Source of the DNA: Gordius sp. MW1 | Lineage: Eukaryota; Nematomorpha; Gordioida; Gordea; Gordiidae | Reading direction: 5' to 3' | Assembly: GCA_964036665.1 (NCBI GenBank) | Contig: OZ038533.1 | Coordinates: 1,970,001 to 2,034,000, forward strand | DNA length: 64,000 nt | Translations under genes and position numbers: made by a program | The notes under the pieces: model-generated | What the model saw: the letters and a program-made list of their open reading frames with translations, nothing else | Database searches by the model: none | What the model was told of the DNA's origin: nothing | Shown here: positions 10,901 through 21,650 of the stretch, in pieces | Layout of the letters: each line of letters opens with the position of its first letter | How positions within the stretch are numbered: the stretch's first letter is position 1

Positions 10901-12512
10901 TCTTCAATCCCACTCATCATTTCATCATGCTTTAAAACTCAGGCACCCTCGGCTATTGTTGGAATTGTAAATGGATTTGGATCTTTAGGTAGAATTCCAA
11001 TAAATTTGGAATTTTATAAATAAATTTTGTCATCATTATTGGACGTTTTTTTTGGATTTTATCGATAATTATCAATTATTGGTTAATATGACTTATTATA
11101 AGTTTTAATGGGCGAGGGTGGAAAAGAACACATATAGCGTAGTCCTCATCATAGACTTAATTTATTAGATTGGTTAACATTTGGGTCACCAAATTGCAAA
11201 GTTATGGAAGAAAGAATAAAAATTTTCTTTCCATACTTTAGTTCAGTCTATCGAAATCTCTGTTTTTAGCAACTTTGACATCAACCATTTCAAAAACCAT
11301 ACGTATAGGGAAAAAATTAATAATATGTGCGTGTCCACCGCGAAAAACTTTACCAGAATCTGCAGGCAGTTTGCTGGTTGATTTCACGAGTCCATTATTT
11401 GTTGACATGGGCGTAGCCAAGGGGGGTAGGGAAGGGCCGCTGCCCCCCTCTAAATCCAAAAATTTGTTGAAATTTATTCAAATTGTGGCTAAAATTTCAA
11501 AAATGATTATTTTGCCCCTCCTAAACATCTTTGCCCCCCTCTGATTCCAATGCTGGCTACGCCCATGTTTGTTGACTAGTGATATTATTTATTTTCGAAA
11601 AAATACAAAATCTAAAGATCATCACTACGCATTTTAGGCACGTTTTTGGAGGGTCCATTAGTGGGTTTCGTTTTAGATTACTCATCCAGCAACAAAAATG
11701 TCAGTGTCCCTATCAACGCGACAATGATTCATCAAGGAAAACACGTAAATGGTGACATTAATTTTGTCGGACTTTTTGCAATTATCGGCTCATTTTCCGT
11801 CCTACCTACGATTGTCATGTCTCTCGGGTATTATCGTTATGGAAAAATTGTCAAATCTTATTGCTCCAACGGGTCTGCTCCAAAAAAAGGACGACTTGCT
11901 AATGGCTCATTGCCTGGTCCAGGTTATTTTTATTTTTTTCTCCCGTCGATCGAGTGGGGTCTATTAGACCCCAAGTTTTTTAAAGAAATAGCAGTGTGGA
12001 TAGCATTTCCCAGTTGGGTAGTTGTTATTTTCAATATGGCCGCCAATGGAGTGTTAAAATTTGTTTGTAGCATGATTGTGTGTATGAGCAAATTTTAAGA
12101 GTAAAAAGGAATATTGCTAAGTTTTTTATGTTTTATTGGTAATCTCTGTTATAGAGAATGGGCTCAATAACTATAGGTTACCCCTTAATATTAAACGTAT
12201 TCAACTAGTTCTGTTTTAAAGTAGTTTTATGTGCAATCTATAAATTTTATTTAACATATTTAATCTATTTCTTTAGGAAAAGACCAAATTTCGGAGGACA
12301 AATTGGGCGTGAAACCTATGGAAGAATTCCAACTTAAGGATGTTACTAAAACTAACGCTGCTTCAATTGTGGACAAGAATAATAACAAATTAATTACAAA
12401 AGTTGAAATACCATTTGAAGAGAATTTTATGGGAAGCATTAAAGAAATCGAGCCTGATTTGAACATAATTTCAACACAGAATTTAGATCCAAAAAACAAC
12501 ACTTTAACTTAA
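4940..12512 (+). CDS. SLC37A: SLC37-type glucose-6-phosphate/phosphate exchanger (MFS), at least 12 exons
   Basis: Members exchange sugar phosphate for phosphate across the ER membrane. Exons: 4940-5118, 5158-5250, 5344-5493, 5538-5681, 5703-5762, 6870-6951, 8124-8214, 8480-8574, 8657-8790, 10866-10988, 11638-11922, 12277-12512. Junction phases agree except between the fifth and sixth. Family landmarks: YSAVYLTRKPLG in TM1, IIFGNLGDSLNP after TM2, GTSTFAGGTLGTFLS, LKMIRYIFYMWLPFML, STKAGNISAIFEVGGVIGS, GIMNGGIDNLLSSSIPL and SAIVGIVNGFGSLGTFLEGP. The C-terminal 79 residues form an acidic, Lys/Asn-rich tail, longer than usual. The start is unsettled: exon 1 follows an acceptor, so ATG is either upstream or the internal Met of MPKYTLRNCGF (5029). 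The sixth transmembrane segment was not found between 5763 and 6869. AATAAA lies at 12956-12961. About 557 residues are visible. Confidence 0.9.
5682..5702 (+). other. 21-nt GT-AG intron of the SLC37 gene
   Basis: The sequence between two coding blocks is GTAAGTAT...TTGTTGTTAG, 21 nt in all. Read through, it would put an in-frame TAG into the protein. Removing it joins ...LSVTINN to VFIKDYLSWKWVYPIPS, which fits the family's W-x-W...P block before TM6. The donor is a textbook match; there is hardly room for a branch point. Confidence 0.75.
5763..6869 (+). other. SLC37 intron(s); expected TM6 exon not located
   Basis: Donor GTAAGTATAA at 5763 and acceptor TTTAG at 6865-6869 bound the interval. 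The exon before ends in phase 0, and the exon after needs one extra base to keep frame, so at least one exon with a length of 3n+1 should lie inside. It should encode TM6 and the start of the central loop. No candidate with flanking splice sites was convincing. Confidence 0.5.
6952..8123 (+). other. SLC37 intron with C-rich repeat fragment
   Basis: This 1172-bp intron holds GGGCGTACCC near 7616 followed by two C runs (near 7651 and 7681), like one end of the CATGGGCGTAGCC MITE family, but no second end was found. Near 7936-7976 is a hairpin, TTTCATTGGTC paired with GACCAATGAAA. No genes. Confidence 0.4.
8840..10745 (+). repeat. Unclassified minisatellite-bearing repeat, copy A, inside an SLC37 intron
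   Basis: The head is a small hairpin, GGGCCTTCGGCCC (about 8849-8861), followed by a G/A-only purine tract and GCAATTTATGGGCGAGAAAGG. The body from about 9270 is 7-8 tandem units of 100-125 bp, each with CCAATGGTCATTTTTT, CCATTGGTCAGCAGCCAGC and GGACGGCCAAAAAGTC. Next come about five 58-bp units (10250-10500) beginning TTAAATTGCATAGCAATT, then two 63-bp units with GAGGGAGATAGAGATGAGG (10520-10630). The tail is CCCATAAATTGCATAGCAATTA near 10726-10742. Related copies lie at 38110-39140 (reversed) and 46735-49760, with a tail fragment at 15885. No transposase is visible; open frames across the units are by-products of the repeat. Class unknown. Confidence 0.7.
11406..11567 (+). mobile_element. 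CATGGGCGTAGCC MITE (hAT-like), 162 bp, in an SLC37 intron
   Basis: The perfect 13-bp terminal inverted repeats CATGGGCGTAGCC and GGCTACGCCCATG are flanked by the 8-bp duplication TTTGTTGA (11398-11405 and 11568-11575). The interior has C-rich blocks (TGCCCCCCTC, TTGCCCCTCC) and an AT-rich centre. Other copies in the window are at 16381-16548 (reversed) and 52469-52614. Short frames over it are not genes. Confidence 0.85.
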
Positions 12513-13382
12513 AATGAAACGGCAGACACGTTTGAAAGTGAAGATGTAGCTAAAAATTCTAATAGCATTTCACAAAAAATATACTCTAAATCAGGATCCC
12601 TCATAGCATAAACAAATTTTAATCGTTTTTCTTTATTTTAAACACATTTAAAATTATGATTTTTATGTTATATATTTTGTTTTTTCTAATTTTAAATTTG
12701 TTTTTTTTTCGTATTGAATCGTATAACGTGTTTGTTTTTTTGCAATCTGCGTTGTATGTGTTATCAGAGTTTTTTGCCTGCATTTATTACCATCACTTTT
12801 ACCTCATCTCAAATTTTTATCTTCCTAGGGCAATTTGAAGAATTAAATCGATTTTACAGCGATTTTTTTCAAACCAATTTTTACATTTTTACGACGAGTT
12901 TGAATTGTAGATAATGTATAAAAATCATTTGTTTTTATGATTTTTTTTGATTGAAAATAAAATATTGATCCATTAGTTGAACCGCTTTTTTGTCTTAATA
13001 TATATAAATTATAAAGAGTTTGTTTGATGTTTTATTTGCTACAATTTCTTATCCTTAAAACTAATGAGATATTTTTAAAATTATTAAAATAAAAGTTATG
13101 CAACTTTAAATGCCGAAAAAGAATCAATCATGAATGTTAGATAGAAACAAATTTATTAAGGTTTTTGGATCAATAACTATGTAAATTTATAAAATGTAAC
13201 ATTACGTTGACAATATATATTTTTTAGAAGACGGAGCTCTTTTATACAAGATAATTTTAAAGAAAAATACAATAAAGGTATAATATATACAGAAAGTCGA
13301 GTTTTTGATATTAAAATGGAAAATAAAACAAGAGATTGTGGTCAAAATTATTAAAATTAAAAGTTTAATCTTATTATGGAAA
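12513..13382. other. 3' flank of SLC37 and convergent gene
   Basis: AT-rich and without a gene. It contains the likely SLC37 poly(A) signal AATAAA at 12956-12961. The minus-strand gene that follows ends at 13383, so this is the shared 3' region of two convergent genes. Confidence 0.55.
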
Positions 13383-15800
13383 TTAGCCAAAAAATTCGGG
13401 GTCCAAAATGTATTTAACGGGTAATTGATTCTCATTCAAAAATAGGACATTGCGCGTAGATTTATGTTGTTTTTTGCGTTTTGGCCTGTCAGCTAATGGA
13501 AAACTGACGCGTTTTTGATTGCCACCATATTCTAGATAATTAAATACATACAATATAATTGCAAAGCTTAATTTAAGGGTGACATTATGGCCATAATTTT
13601 TTTATATCGTTAAATTTTATTCAAGCGTTTACAAAAAATTTTTCTTTAGTAAAAGTGGGGGAAACTATTTTAAATTCCTTGATTATTTATAAAAAAATAT
13701 CAGTATTGTAGAATTTTTTTTTTAACTTTGTCGTATTTTGTAATACAAAAATTGTATAAAATTTTTCGATAATTAAATTTCAATAGTTAAATTACCACTA
13801 GTCATAGACTTAGCTTGGGGGATGTTAGCAGGGGCAGTTGCTCTCCTTGAATCAAAATTTTCCTAATAAAAAATATAACAAAATTATAGTTAAAATTTTA
13901 TAAAATCCTTATTTTGCCCCCCCCCCCCCATACTTAAACTGGCTAAGCCAACTCCTTTGCAATATAAGGATAATGATTGCACTAGAAAGTGGACTTCAAA
14001 TAATATAATATCTCCAGAATTCAACATTCGATCAAAAATTCAAACAAATTTTACCGCCTACTCTAAATTTCATCCATCTATTAATCGAAATTATCCTAAT
14101 TTCGTAACAAATAAAATGAACGATTGAATGTCTCGTATTAACATAAGATGAATCCATACCTTCCCCATCTTTGCTGTTAGTAATTTTGCCCCCTCCAAAA
14201 CAATAATGTCGCTCCAAAACTCAACTTTCATGGAAAAAATCAAACAAATGTTTGCGCCATCGCCAATTCTATATCTCCACTCAATTGCAAATTAAAATTT
14301 TTAACGTTTATAAGGAAAAAAGAAGGGTAAAATGAATATTTTATTAAACTTAGTAAATAACCCAACTTTGCTGTTAGTAACTTACCCCCCCCCCCCCCGG
14401 CCAAAACTTTTATAAATGCAACTAGAAAGTTGACTTCCAAAACAATAAAATGTACCTCAAAAACTCAACTTTTGCTTAACAAAATCAAACATATTTTTGC
14501 GCCATCGCCAACTCTATACATCCCCTAATTTACTAATTTAAAATTTTTTTACGTTTTATAAGTAAAAAAGCGAGTGTATCGTAAGATTAAATGCTTTGTG
14601 TTAACCTTAGATGAATCCATACCTGCCCCCTCTTTCTTATTACTAACAGTCATTTCTTCTTTAGGCTTGGTCTCGAGCTTGGCCTCGAGCGCGTTGGCCT
14701 GCTGAGGTGCTCCGCTAGGGGTCAGTGCCAAATATTGAGTTCTCACTTTGGAATTATTACTAGCCGGTTCGGTACGCCATTCGTATTTATAACTATTAGC
14801 TACTTTGTTTTCGGTCACCTAACAAAAATCCAGACAGAAAATAGGTAATTTTATATTTTCCCCGGTAAAATTTTAATTAAGTTTCAAGAGAGTTTTAAGG
14901 CTAAAATGGAAAAAAAAATTTTTGGGGGTGGCAACTGATTTATATTAATAATATTTTTTAACAGTTTTTGGATTCAAAAATCAAATATGTCGCAAAAGTG
15001 AAACAAATTTTAAATTTTTTGACTTTTTATAAATAACTAGTCCTTTAATATCTTTAATATTATTAAAGCTTTCAAAAATTGTGAAATCACAGGAAGATGA
15101 TTAAATTAGTCGATACAATAGTTCTAAATTTAAAGATTCTAAACAATTTTTTTTACAAAAATTCCATCTCTACTTGTGCAAAATTCAATTACAAATTTAT
15201 TAACTAATAAAATTTTTAAAATTAAAAAAAAAAATTTAAAAAATATATTAAAGGGTTGGTGAATAAATATACCTTTTGTTCAAATGGTATTTTTCTGGGC
15301 CTGTCGTCATAACACAAATGAGGGTTGGGTGGGTTAAAAGGGATATTATCAAATTTAGCTTTCTTATTTGCCTCAGTTTCTGCTAATAATTTTTCTTTTA
15401 AACAATTTTGCTTAAATTTTTCATCATTTTTTTCCACGTTCCATTGCTCTCCATGGATAAATTCTTCTTTTTCCTCTTTATTACTTGACATAGAAGAATG
15501 AGTTTTTTGACTTGGACTTGTACTATTTCTTGCTGAACTTGAGGCCTCAGAATTTTCAGAGATGGGTTGTTTTTTAATGGGAGGGGGTAGAGGAGGGGGT
15601 GGAATGGGGGGTTTGCCCCCTTTTGCCCCCACACTATCTTGCTTTGGTTGAGTGTCTTTAGTTTTTAGGCAAGAACATAAATCGCCCATCGAAAGTAAAG
15701 CTTTGTGACAAATTTGATAAAGAACGTTGTATAAAATGTGATTACGTTGTTTCATATAGAACGTTCTAACATATTTTTTGTAGTTATGCGCCGCTTGCAT
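13383..15800 (-). CDS. Unrecognised 290-aa Pro/Lys-rich protein with an RVxF-like motif, three exons
   Basis: Exons on the minus strand are 15800-15273, 14818-14623 and 13531-13383; the phases (0, then 1) fit at both junctions and give 290 residues and a TAA stop. Residues 1-45 are basic and aromatic with a Cys pair (LCSCLK). Residues 60-75 are a proline run. Residues 78-150 are low complexity, Ser/Lys/Glu rich. The last exon carries KRVSFPLADRPKRKKQHK, where KRVSF fits the docking motif bound by protein phosphatase 1, next to a basic nuclear-localisation-like patch. I do not recognise the family. A PP1-regulatory or nuclear role is inference from short motifs only. The final intron is unusual (see 13970-14622). 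Confidence 0.7.
13803..13955. mobile_element. Degraded C-rich MITE, probably of the CATGGGCGTAGCC family
   Basis: CATAGACTTAGCTTGGGGG at the left and AAACTGGCTAAGCC at the right surround an AT-rich centre and a 13-C run (near 13918). The layout and the GTTAAAATTT core resemble the MITE at 11406, but the ends are too diverged to show a target duplication. Confidence 0.35.
13970..14622 (-). repeat. Degenerate tandem copies of the exon-2 end inside the last intron of the unknown gene
   Basis: Read on the minus strand, the end of exon 2 (ACTGTTAGTAATAAGAAAG, G-rich, then G|GTATGGATTCATC) is echoed about 210-240 bp and 450 bp further into the intron. The echoes share TTACTAACAGCAAAG with a G run, GTATGGATTCATCTTA, and a common GAAGTC(A/C)ACTTTCTAGT stretch. 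So there are roughly three diverged units of about 220 bp, and at least one keeps an intact-looking copy of the splice donor. Confidence 0.6.
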
Positions 15801-16380
15801 TATATTATAATATAAAAAAACTTCTTTTCAATTGAAATTATATTAGGTTTCTTTGTTTTAATTATAAATTTGAACAATTTTTAATGTTATGCAGTTTATG
15901 GGCTCACTTTCGGTCAAAAATGTCCCGCTCTGTCCTTATGTCCTGTCCACCTTAAAGACTTTTTTTGCTTCCACATAATGACTAGCTAATGACCGCTAGT
16001 TGGTTATAATTTTTCCGACCTCGCTACAGACTAAATTTTATTTTTATGGCCCGACTCATTACCTTGATAAATTTCTTTTTCCAACTTGTCTAGCTTGTTG
16101 CTGTATAATGGATAATTGCGAAACTGGCTAAATAATTCACTACAAATAATTTAACTGACCCCGGTGCGACGCCAAATTCTTTTTTATTTATTTTTCCTGC
16201 TTATTTTCTTAAATTTTACTTTTTGAAGCTCGCCCCACATTTAATTCGTCTGAACCCGGCCCGAGACCAAACTAAGGTTGTGCCTTAATATCCGCCCAAA
16301 AAATGATGACCACTGTTTAAATTTTATTTGTATGACCCCAGCCAAGAGACAAAAATCTACTTTTTATTATAGAGCCCGCA
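15801..16380. other. Upstream of the unknown gene; fragment of the AATTGCATAGCAATT repeat family
   Basis: At about 15885-15960 GTTATGCAGTTTATGGGCTC and several GTCC repeats match the reversed tail of the minisatellite family (compare 38120-38150 and 10690-10740). The remainder is AT-rich and unrecognised. The promoter of the minus-strand gene should be here. Confidence 0.4.
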
Positions 16381-16548
16381 CATGGGCATGGCCAGCTTTG
16401 GAATTAGATGAGGGCGCTAATAAATTAGGGAGGGGCAAAAAAATCACTTTTTGAAATTTCGGCCATAGATTAAATAAATTTAAACAAATTTTTGGATTTA
16501 GATGGGGGGAGGGCCCCTCCCTGCCCTCCCCCCTTAGCTACACCCATG
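16381..16548 (-). mobile_element. CATGGGCGTAGCC MITE, reversed copy, 168 bp
   Basis: Ends CATGGGCATGGCC and TAGCTACACCCATG; the reverse complement aligns along its whole length with the copy at 11406 (C-rich block, TCTAAATCCAAAAATTTG, GAAATTTCAAAAA, TTTGCCCCTCCC). The flanks do not show a clean 8-bp duplication, so it is probably older. Confidence 0.7.
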
Positions 16549-16890
16549 GGCCCCACGGCTTTTGAACACTTTGATACATCCAGTGCAAACATGCATTTTT
16601 TCGTAATAAAATTTTTTGGCTAAAAATAAATACTGATCGTTCCCCGACGGCCAACCATCATTTTTGGGGCGTCATATAATTCTTCATTTTTGGGATTTTT
16701 TTTTAAATTTGTCAAATTTGTTGGTGCGGGTGGCTAAATTTTAAGCTAAAAATAAATATATTTTTTTGACCCCTTGCTAATTGTTTGACCATTAAGCACA
16801 GCATAAATCCTCCATCTTTATAATCATTCACTTCCTTCCCCCCCCCCCCCCCCTTCTAACTTTAATACTAAACTAGCGGTGCCCCTAAAG

Positions 16891-18038
16891 TAGTGTTTCG
16901 ATCTCGTCTCGTCTCGGTCTCGAATACAAAATCTCGTCTCGTCTCGGGAGCGATTAGGAAAATCTCGATCTCGTCTCGTCTCGGTCTAGAAAAATCTCGG
17001 TCTCGTCTCGTCTCGACGAGAATTCTCGTCTCGTCTCGACTTTTAAAAAAAAATATATACGGAATAAAAATTTCTCCTATTTTATTAAAAATATAAATAA
17101 GTGTTCAAAAATCCAAATGGCAAATTTTATATTTTTGGAAAAACTTTAATACACAAACTTTTTAAAGATTTAGCGGGACACGACATCTCATTGACAATAT
17201 AAAGATATGAATTAACTCATAAAGATAACATTTTCTATAAAAAGTGCAGACTAAAAAAACTATAAATAAATTTGAAATATAAAAGATTAAATTTTATTGT
17301 TCTAGCAAATTATAATATTTGCATCAAATTCACTGTGTCTGTCAACTATAAATGGACTTCGAAAATTATAAGTTCGCTTATAGTTGATATAGTTGCATAA
17401 GTGAGCAAAATGAGACCCTTTATTAACCTTTGCTAATGATTCAAAGTAGACCTTAACATATTTAAGGCAAACGTTTAAGTCCATTAATATAACCATCATC
17501 AGTTATAGCCCATAGTGTTTATTGCATGTTTATGCGAGTGACATTTAATGATGTTATTATTATTTATAGAATTGATAACTAGTTGCAGAAATTAAAACGT
17601 TGTAAAACAACAATAAAAGCAGCATTTTTATAGAATTAAGAACATAAGGTTTTAAACTTTAAATTAAAGAGTACGTATTTAAATGTATGACAAAAATCAA
17701 CCATACTTAGGTAAATGATTGCCAAATTTTATTTTTTTTGCAAAAATATATAATATTTACTACACTTGTGAATTTTTTTAATATTAAATATATTCCATAC
17801 ATATTGATTTACACTTAATACCTTAAATGTAAATTAAAATACACAATAATTTACTAAAATCTAACGATCAATAAAAAGTCGAGATCTCGCCGAGAAAATC
17901 TCGTATCGTCTCGTCTCGACATCAAAATTCTCGTCTCGATCTCGACTCCATTTTTCAAATTCTCGTCTCGTCTCGTCTCGGTTTTTCGAGACGAGACGAG
18001 ACGAGACCGAGATTTTTCTCGGTTTTTCCGCATCACTA
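16891..18038. mobile_element. hAT-type non-autonomous element with GAGACGAGAC ends, 1148 bp
   Basis: It is flanked by the exact 8-bp duplication CCCTAAAG (16883-16890 and 18039-18046). Ends are TAGTGTTTCG and, inverted, TAGTGATGCG. About 150 bp inside each end is built from CTCGTCTCG / GAGACGAGACGAG tracts in opposite orientation, so the two ends can pair over a long stretch. The middle (about 17050-17870) is AT-rich with no coding sequence. Two short open frames over the GAGAC tracts are by-products of the repeat. Confidence 0.85.
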
Positions 18039-18206
18039 CCCTAAAGCCCTCCTTCACCCCCTCCTACCTATTTCCCCCTGCCCCCAATCTTCCCTACCTT
18101 CCGCCCCCACCTCTGTGAAAGCGTCCTTGCGACCCTCATTTCCCCTCCTCTCACACCTACACAAGCGTTGACGATACAATCTGCACGGCCATCATTATGC
18201 CTCATT

Positions 18207-18417
18207 TAATGTTGTAAAAACGGCTGGGTTTTGTTTGGTCGACTTTTGGTTTTAGTCGACAACATCAATAAACCAAAAAAAAATTTGGTCTGTTTTCCTT
18301 AGTCGCATAAATTGACCAAATGGTTTATCAAAAAACCTTTATAAATAAATCTATTTATGTTTAGTCGACTAAAACCAAAGGTCAACCAAACAAAACCAAG
18401 CCTATTTTACATCACTG
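18207..18417. mobile_element. Palindromic hAT-like MITE with GGTCGACTTTTGG arms
   Basis: Left end TAATGTTGTAAAAACGGC and right end (inverted) CAGTGATGTAAAATAGGC continue into arms GTTTTGTTTGGTCGAC and GTTTTGTTTGGTTGAC, with GTCGACTAAAACC-type repeats inside. The flanks CCTCATT and CCTCATA suggest an imperfect target duplication. Confidence 0.6.
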
Positions 18418-18662
18418 CCTCATATCGATAAAAACAGTTAAAATTTAATTATAATTGTGATCTAGACAGGCAGAACTTACATCATAATGTTTGTTTAGTT
18501 AAGCCAAATAAAAAGAGAAAAAAAAATTTATAACTTTTCCATTTTTAACACATTTAGCTTAAATGTTATTTTTTCCAAAAAATTTTAATATAAATCACGA
18601 TGTTACTTTTAGATATTTAGCTTATTGATCATTTTTACAACATCTCTTGGTGTCCTTCAACT

Positions 18663-18850
18663 AGTGCTGTAAAGACGGATGGGGTGAATTTGGTCAATCT
18701 TTGATCTTAGTCGACTAAACATAAACAGACTAAAGGTTTTTTGGTCCAATTTCCTTAGTCGATCTCTAGGCTTAGTCGAAATTTAAAAAACAGACCGAAG
18801 TCGACCGTTAGTTTTAGTTTAACCAAAAGTCGACAAGCCTTTTATTCACT
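18663..18850. mobile_element. Second copy of the GTCGAC palindromic MITE, diverged
   Basis: It starts TAGTGCTGTAAAGACGG and carries TTAGTCGACTAAAC, TTAGTCGA repeats and CCAAAAGTCGAC before the right end near 18850. It matches the copy at 18207 in order but is more degraded. Target duplication is unclear. Confidence 0.5.
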
Positions 18851-19319
18851 CAACAAACCAAAAACTATCTCGACGAAATGACTTTGAAAAAGTACGTTTC
18901 GTTCCTAAATCAGCCACTCATATCCTCTCATCACCATTTCAACTGGGTACATTTACAAACTTTTACTTTTATATATTTGAAAGGTTTTTATTTTATTTCC
19001 GCCAAGGATGTTGACGCAGAGAAAGCAACCACTTCTTTCATGCGTATTTTAACTATAAAAATAGAAGGAAGGGAAAAACTCTCAAATATACCTTAGATGC
19101 CAACACTCGATGTTGCAGAGCTATAAAAGATGGAAACACATATTTTAGTACTAAAGAGCATTCAAATAATCCACATACAAATAAAAAATTATCCTAAGTG
19201 TTTTTAAATATTTTAGCAGGCCTAAGACCAAACATTTCTATATCCCAGCCACTAGATGATATTTCTAACATATCAAGTAGTTCTATCTACTTTTATAATT
19301 TGATTTAGTAGTTAATCGT
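18851..19319. other. AT-rich spacer, nothing recognised
   Basis: One open frame of 72 codons at 18878-19096 has no recognisable domain or splice context. The rest is AT-rich. Confidence 0.3.
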
Positions 19320-19560
19320 AGAAATCCAATTTAGGCTTCATATTATTCTGCTAATTCTGATAGTCAAAGTAAATTAATATCCCAATTGTATAACTTAACA
19401 TAGTAGTTACTGGTGCAAATCGAATAATAGCTACATGTTATTCTTCTAATTCTAATAGTCAAAGTATATTAAAGTCCTAATTTTGTAGCTTTATATAGTA
19501 GTTACTGGTGCAAATCCAATAATAGCTACATGTTATTCTTCTAATTCTAATAGTCAAAGA
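19320..19560. repeat. Tandem repeat of about 112 bp, 2-2.5 copies
   Basis: GTAGTTACTGGTGCAAATC, AATAGCTACATGTTATTC and TAATTCTAATAGTCAAAG recur at about 112-bp spacing. A single related copy lies at 35095-35175. Its place next to the 3' end of the LINE suggests it is LINE 3' sequence or a satellite the LINE landed in. Confidence 0.6.
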
Positions 19561-21650
19561 CAATCGATAGAAGTTTATTTCCAAATAATTAAGTATGTTG
19601 TATGATAAAATATATTAAATTAATGAGCTGGCATCGAGCCATGGATTGAGATTGTATTAGATCTTACAATTTCCATGGTGATTTTTTGCTTGATGTAGAA
19701 AAATTCTTTGGGATCGTGTGTGATGGAGGTTAAAAATTTTGATGTTTGCTTAAGGAATTGGCTGCCCTCGGGACCTAAATTACCGAGGGTCGTGGCTACT
19801 ACTGGTACAAAAATAATATTGCTGAGGTATTTGTATTTTTCCACTTTCTTTCTCTCAGTAGAAAAGAGGAGGTCGGGAGAGGCGTTAGATTTGGCAAATA
19901 TATCCACTGTAGTGAAGTCCCAGCAGGCGTTTAGGCCACGAGCCCACGGGATGATTGTTACACCGTCGGGTCTTTTACCGTCAGTGGAATTTAGGCCAGT
20001 GGGTTCCATTGAATTGAGAAAGCCGGCTTTCTTCAAAAATTGTCCGATCATTTTATTGATTGTGGCATGGCGGGGATGCCGCCCCTTGCTGTATCGGCGG
20101 TGAAGAGGATGATGGCCGTTTGCTAGAACGGGTTGGCGACAGAGGTCGCAGTTGAATGGGGACACAATGTCGCAGCCGAGACGAAGGCCTACAGCTATTC
20201 GAAGTTCCTCGCCCGACAAGTGTAACCCTAGGTTTTGGCTTGGTAGGGCCTCGAGCCATTCGTAACCCCCGGAGGATGCCCAATCGAAGTGGAGATTTCC
20301 CAAAGATAGGTTGTTCGAAGAGAGGTAAGCTACGGAACGTGCTATCAGTGGTAAATCCCATTCCTTTAGGGTATTTCCAGTTGGGTGAGTTGCGGAATCA
20401 AGTTTGAGGTCTTCCCACGCCTGAAGGGCGCTATCGAGGTGCGGGTCTTGGGTTTGAGTAATTTGCTTGATTAACTCATCCGTTGATAAACGGGATGAGA
20501 TGAACTCTGCTAGTGAAAGCAAATAAGGGGGGTCGGATGCCTATACCACCACTCTTGGAGGGAAAAGTGGCTTGGAGCCTTTGGAGAGGGCTAAATTTAA
20601 GGTTTAGGCACCTTTCAATTAGCAATTGGATTTTTTTTCCATCGCGTGGAGTAGGTTAACGGTTAGGAAGACGGGCGAAGGGCGTAATGCATAGTTAGTT
20701 TTGGGTATAAGGAGGAAGTTTTTAAGGAGAAAGCATGGTGGGGAGTGAGACGCTCCAGGGTGTGGGATATGGAGTCAATGAAGTCGGAGAAATGCTCTAA
20801 GAATGTTTCAGTTATTTTGATGCCTCCAATGGGAGCGCCTAAGTAATGAAAGTCATCTCTTGATATGACTGGAAATGGGAGGGAGAGTTTGTCGATTGTG
20901 AGATCTTTGGTGAAGATCTCACATTTCGCTATGGTGTTAAGGCTGAGTAATATAGTGTCTGCGTATGATGATCTGTGGGATTTTCCGGACTGCTTCGGCT
21001 GGGCCGACCAGGAATCCGTCATCAAGGTACCATAAATTACATGAGAAAGCTCCTAGAGAGGAGAGTTTATCGATGTTGGTTTGAATTGACAAACAGAAGA
21101 GGGCCGGACCCAAAGGATCTCCTTGTTGGATCCCTTGGGATGATTTGATTATTTGGTCCCCAAAGAGTAGATACGTTATGTCCCCATAGCTATTTAACAG
21201 AAACTGATGGAATTCCGGAAATTGTAGTATGAACGGTTCAATAAAGGCGACTCGGTTCACGCTTTTAAAATCGTTTTTAAAATCGAGTTTCACCAGGAGG
21301 TCATTTGGTGAGGAAGACTCAAGAAATGTTCGAGCTATATGGGAAGCAGCCTCGCATCCTCCTTTCACGCCAAAACCAAGTTGGTTTGGGAGGAGAGAAG
21401 CCGTTAAAGATGAACGGATTCGAGAGGTTATAATTTTTGAAACCATGCGTCGGAGGACTGATCCAACAACAATGGGTCGGATCGAACCATCTGGTTTTTT
21501 ATCAGTTTTCCACCAAATAGGAGAGGATCTATTTCAGAAGGATAATGTCCCCGCCTTATTATGTTACCAAAGTTGGTTAAGTTGGCTAGGAGAGCATGTG
21601 AGCCGCTAAGTTGAGGTTTGATGAGGTCCTGAAGGTAAATTGGTCGTATA

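Noticed and set aside
16893-17096. Arg/Ser-rich frames over the GAGAC tracts (also 17854-18057)
   Set aside because: Artefact of CTCGTCTCG repetition at the hAT element ends.
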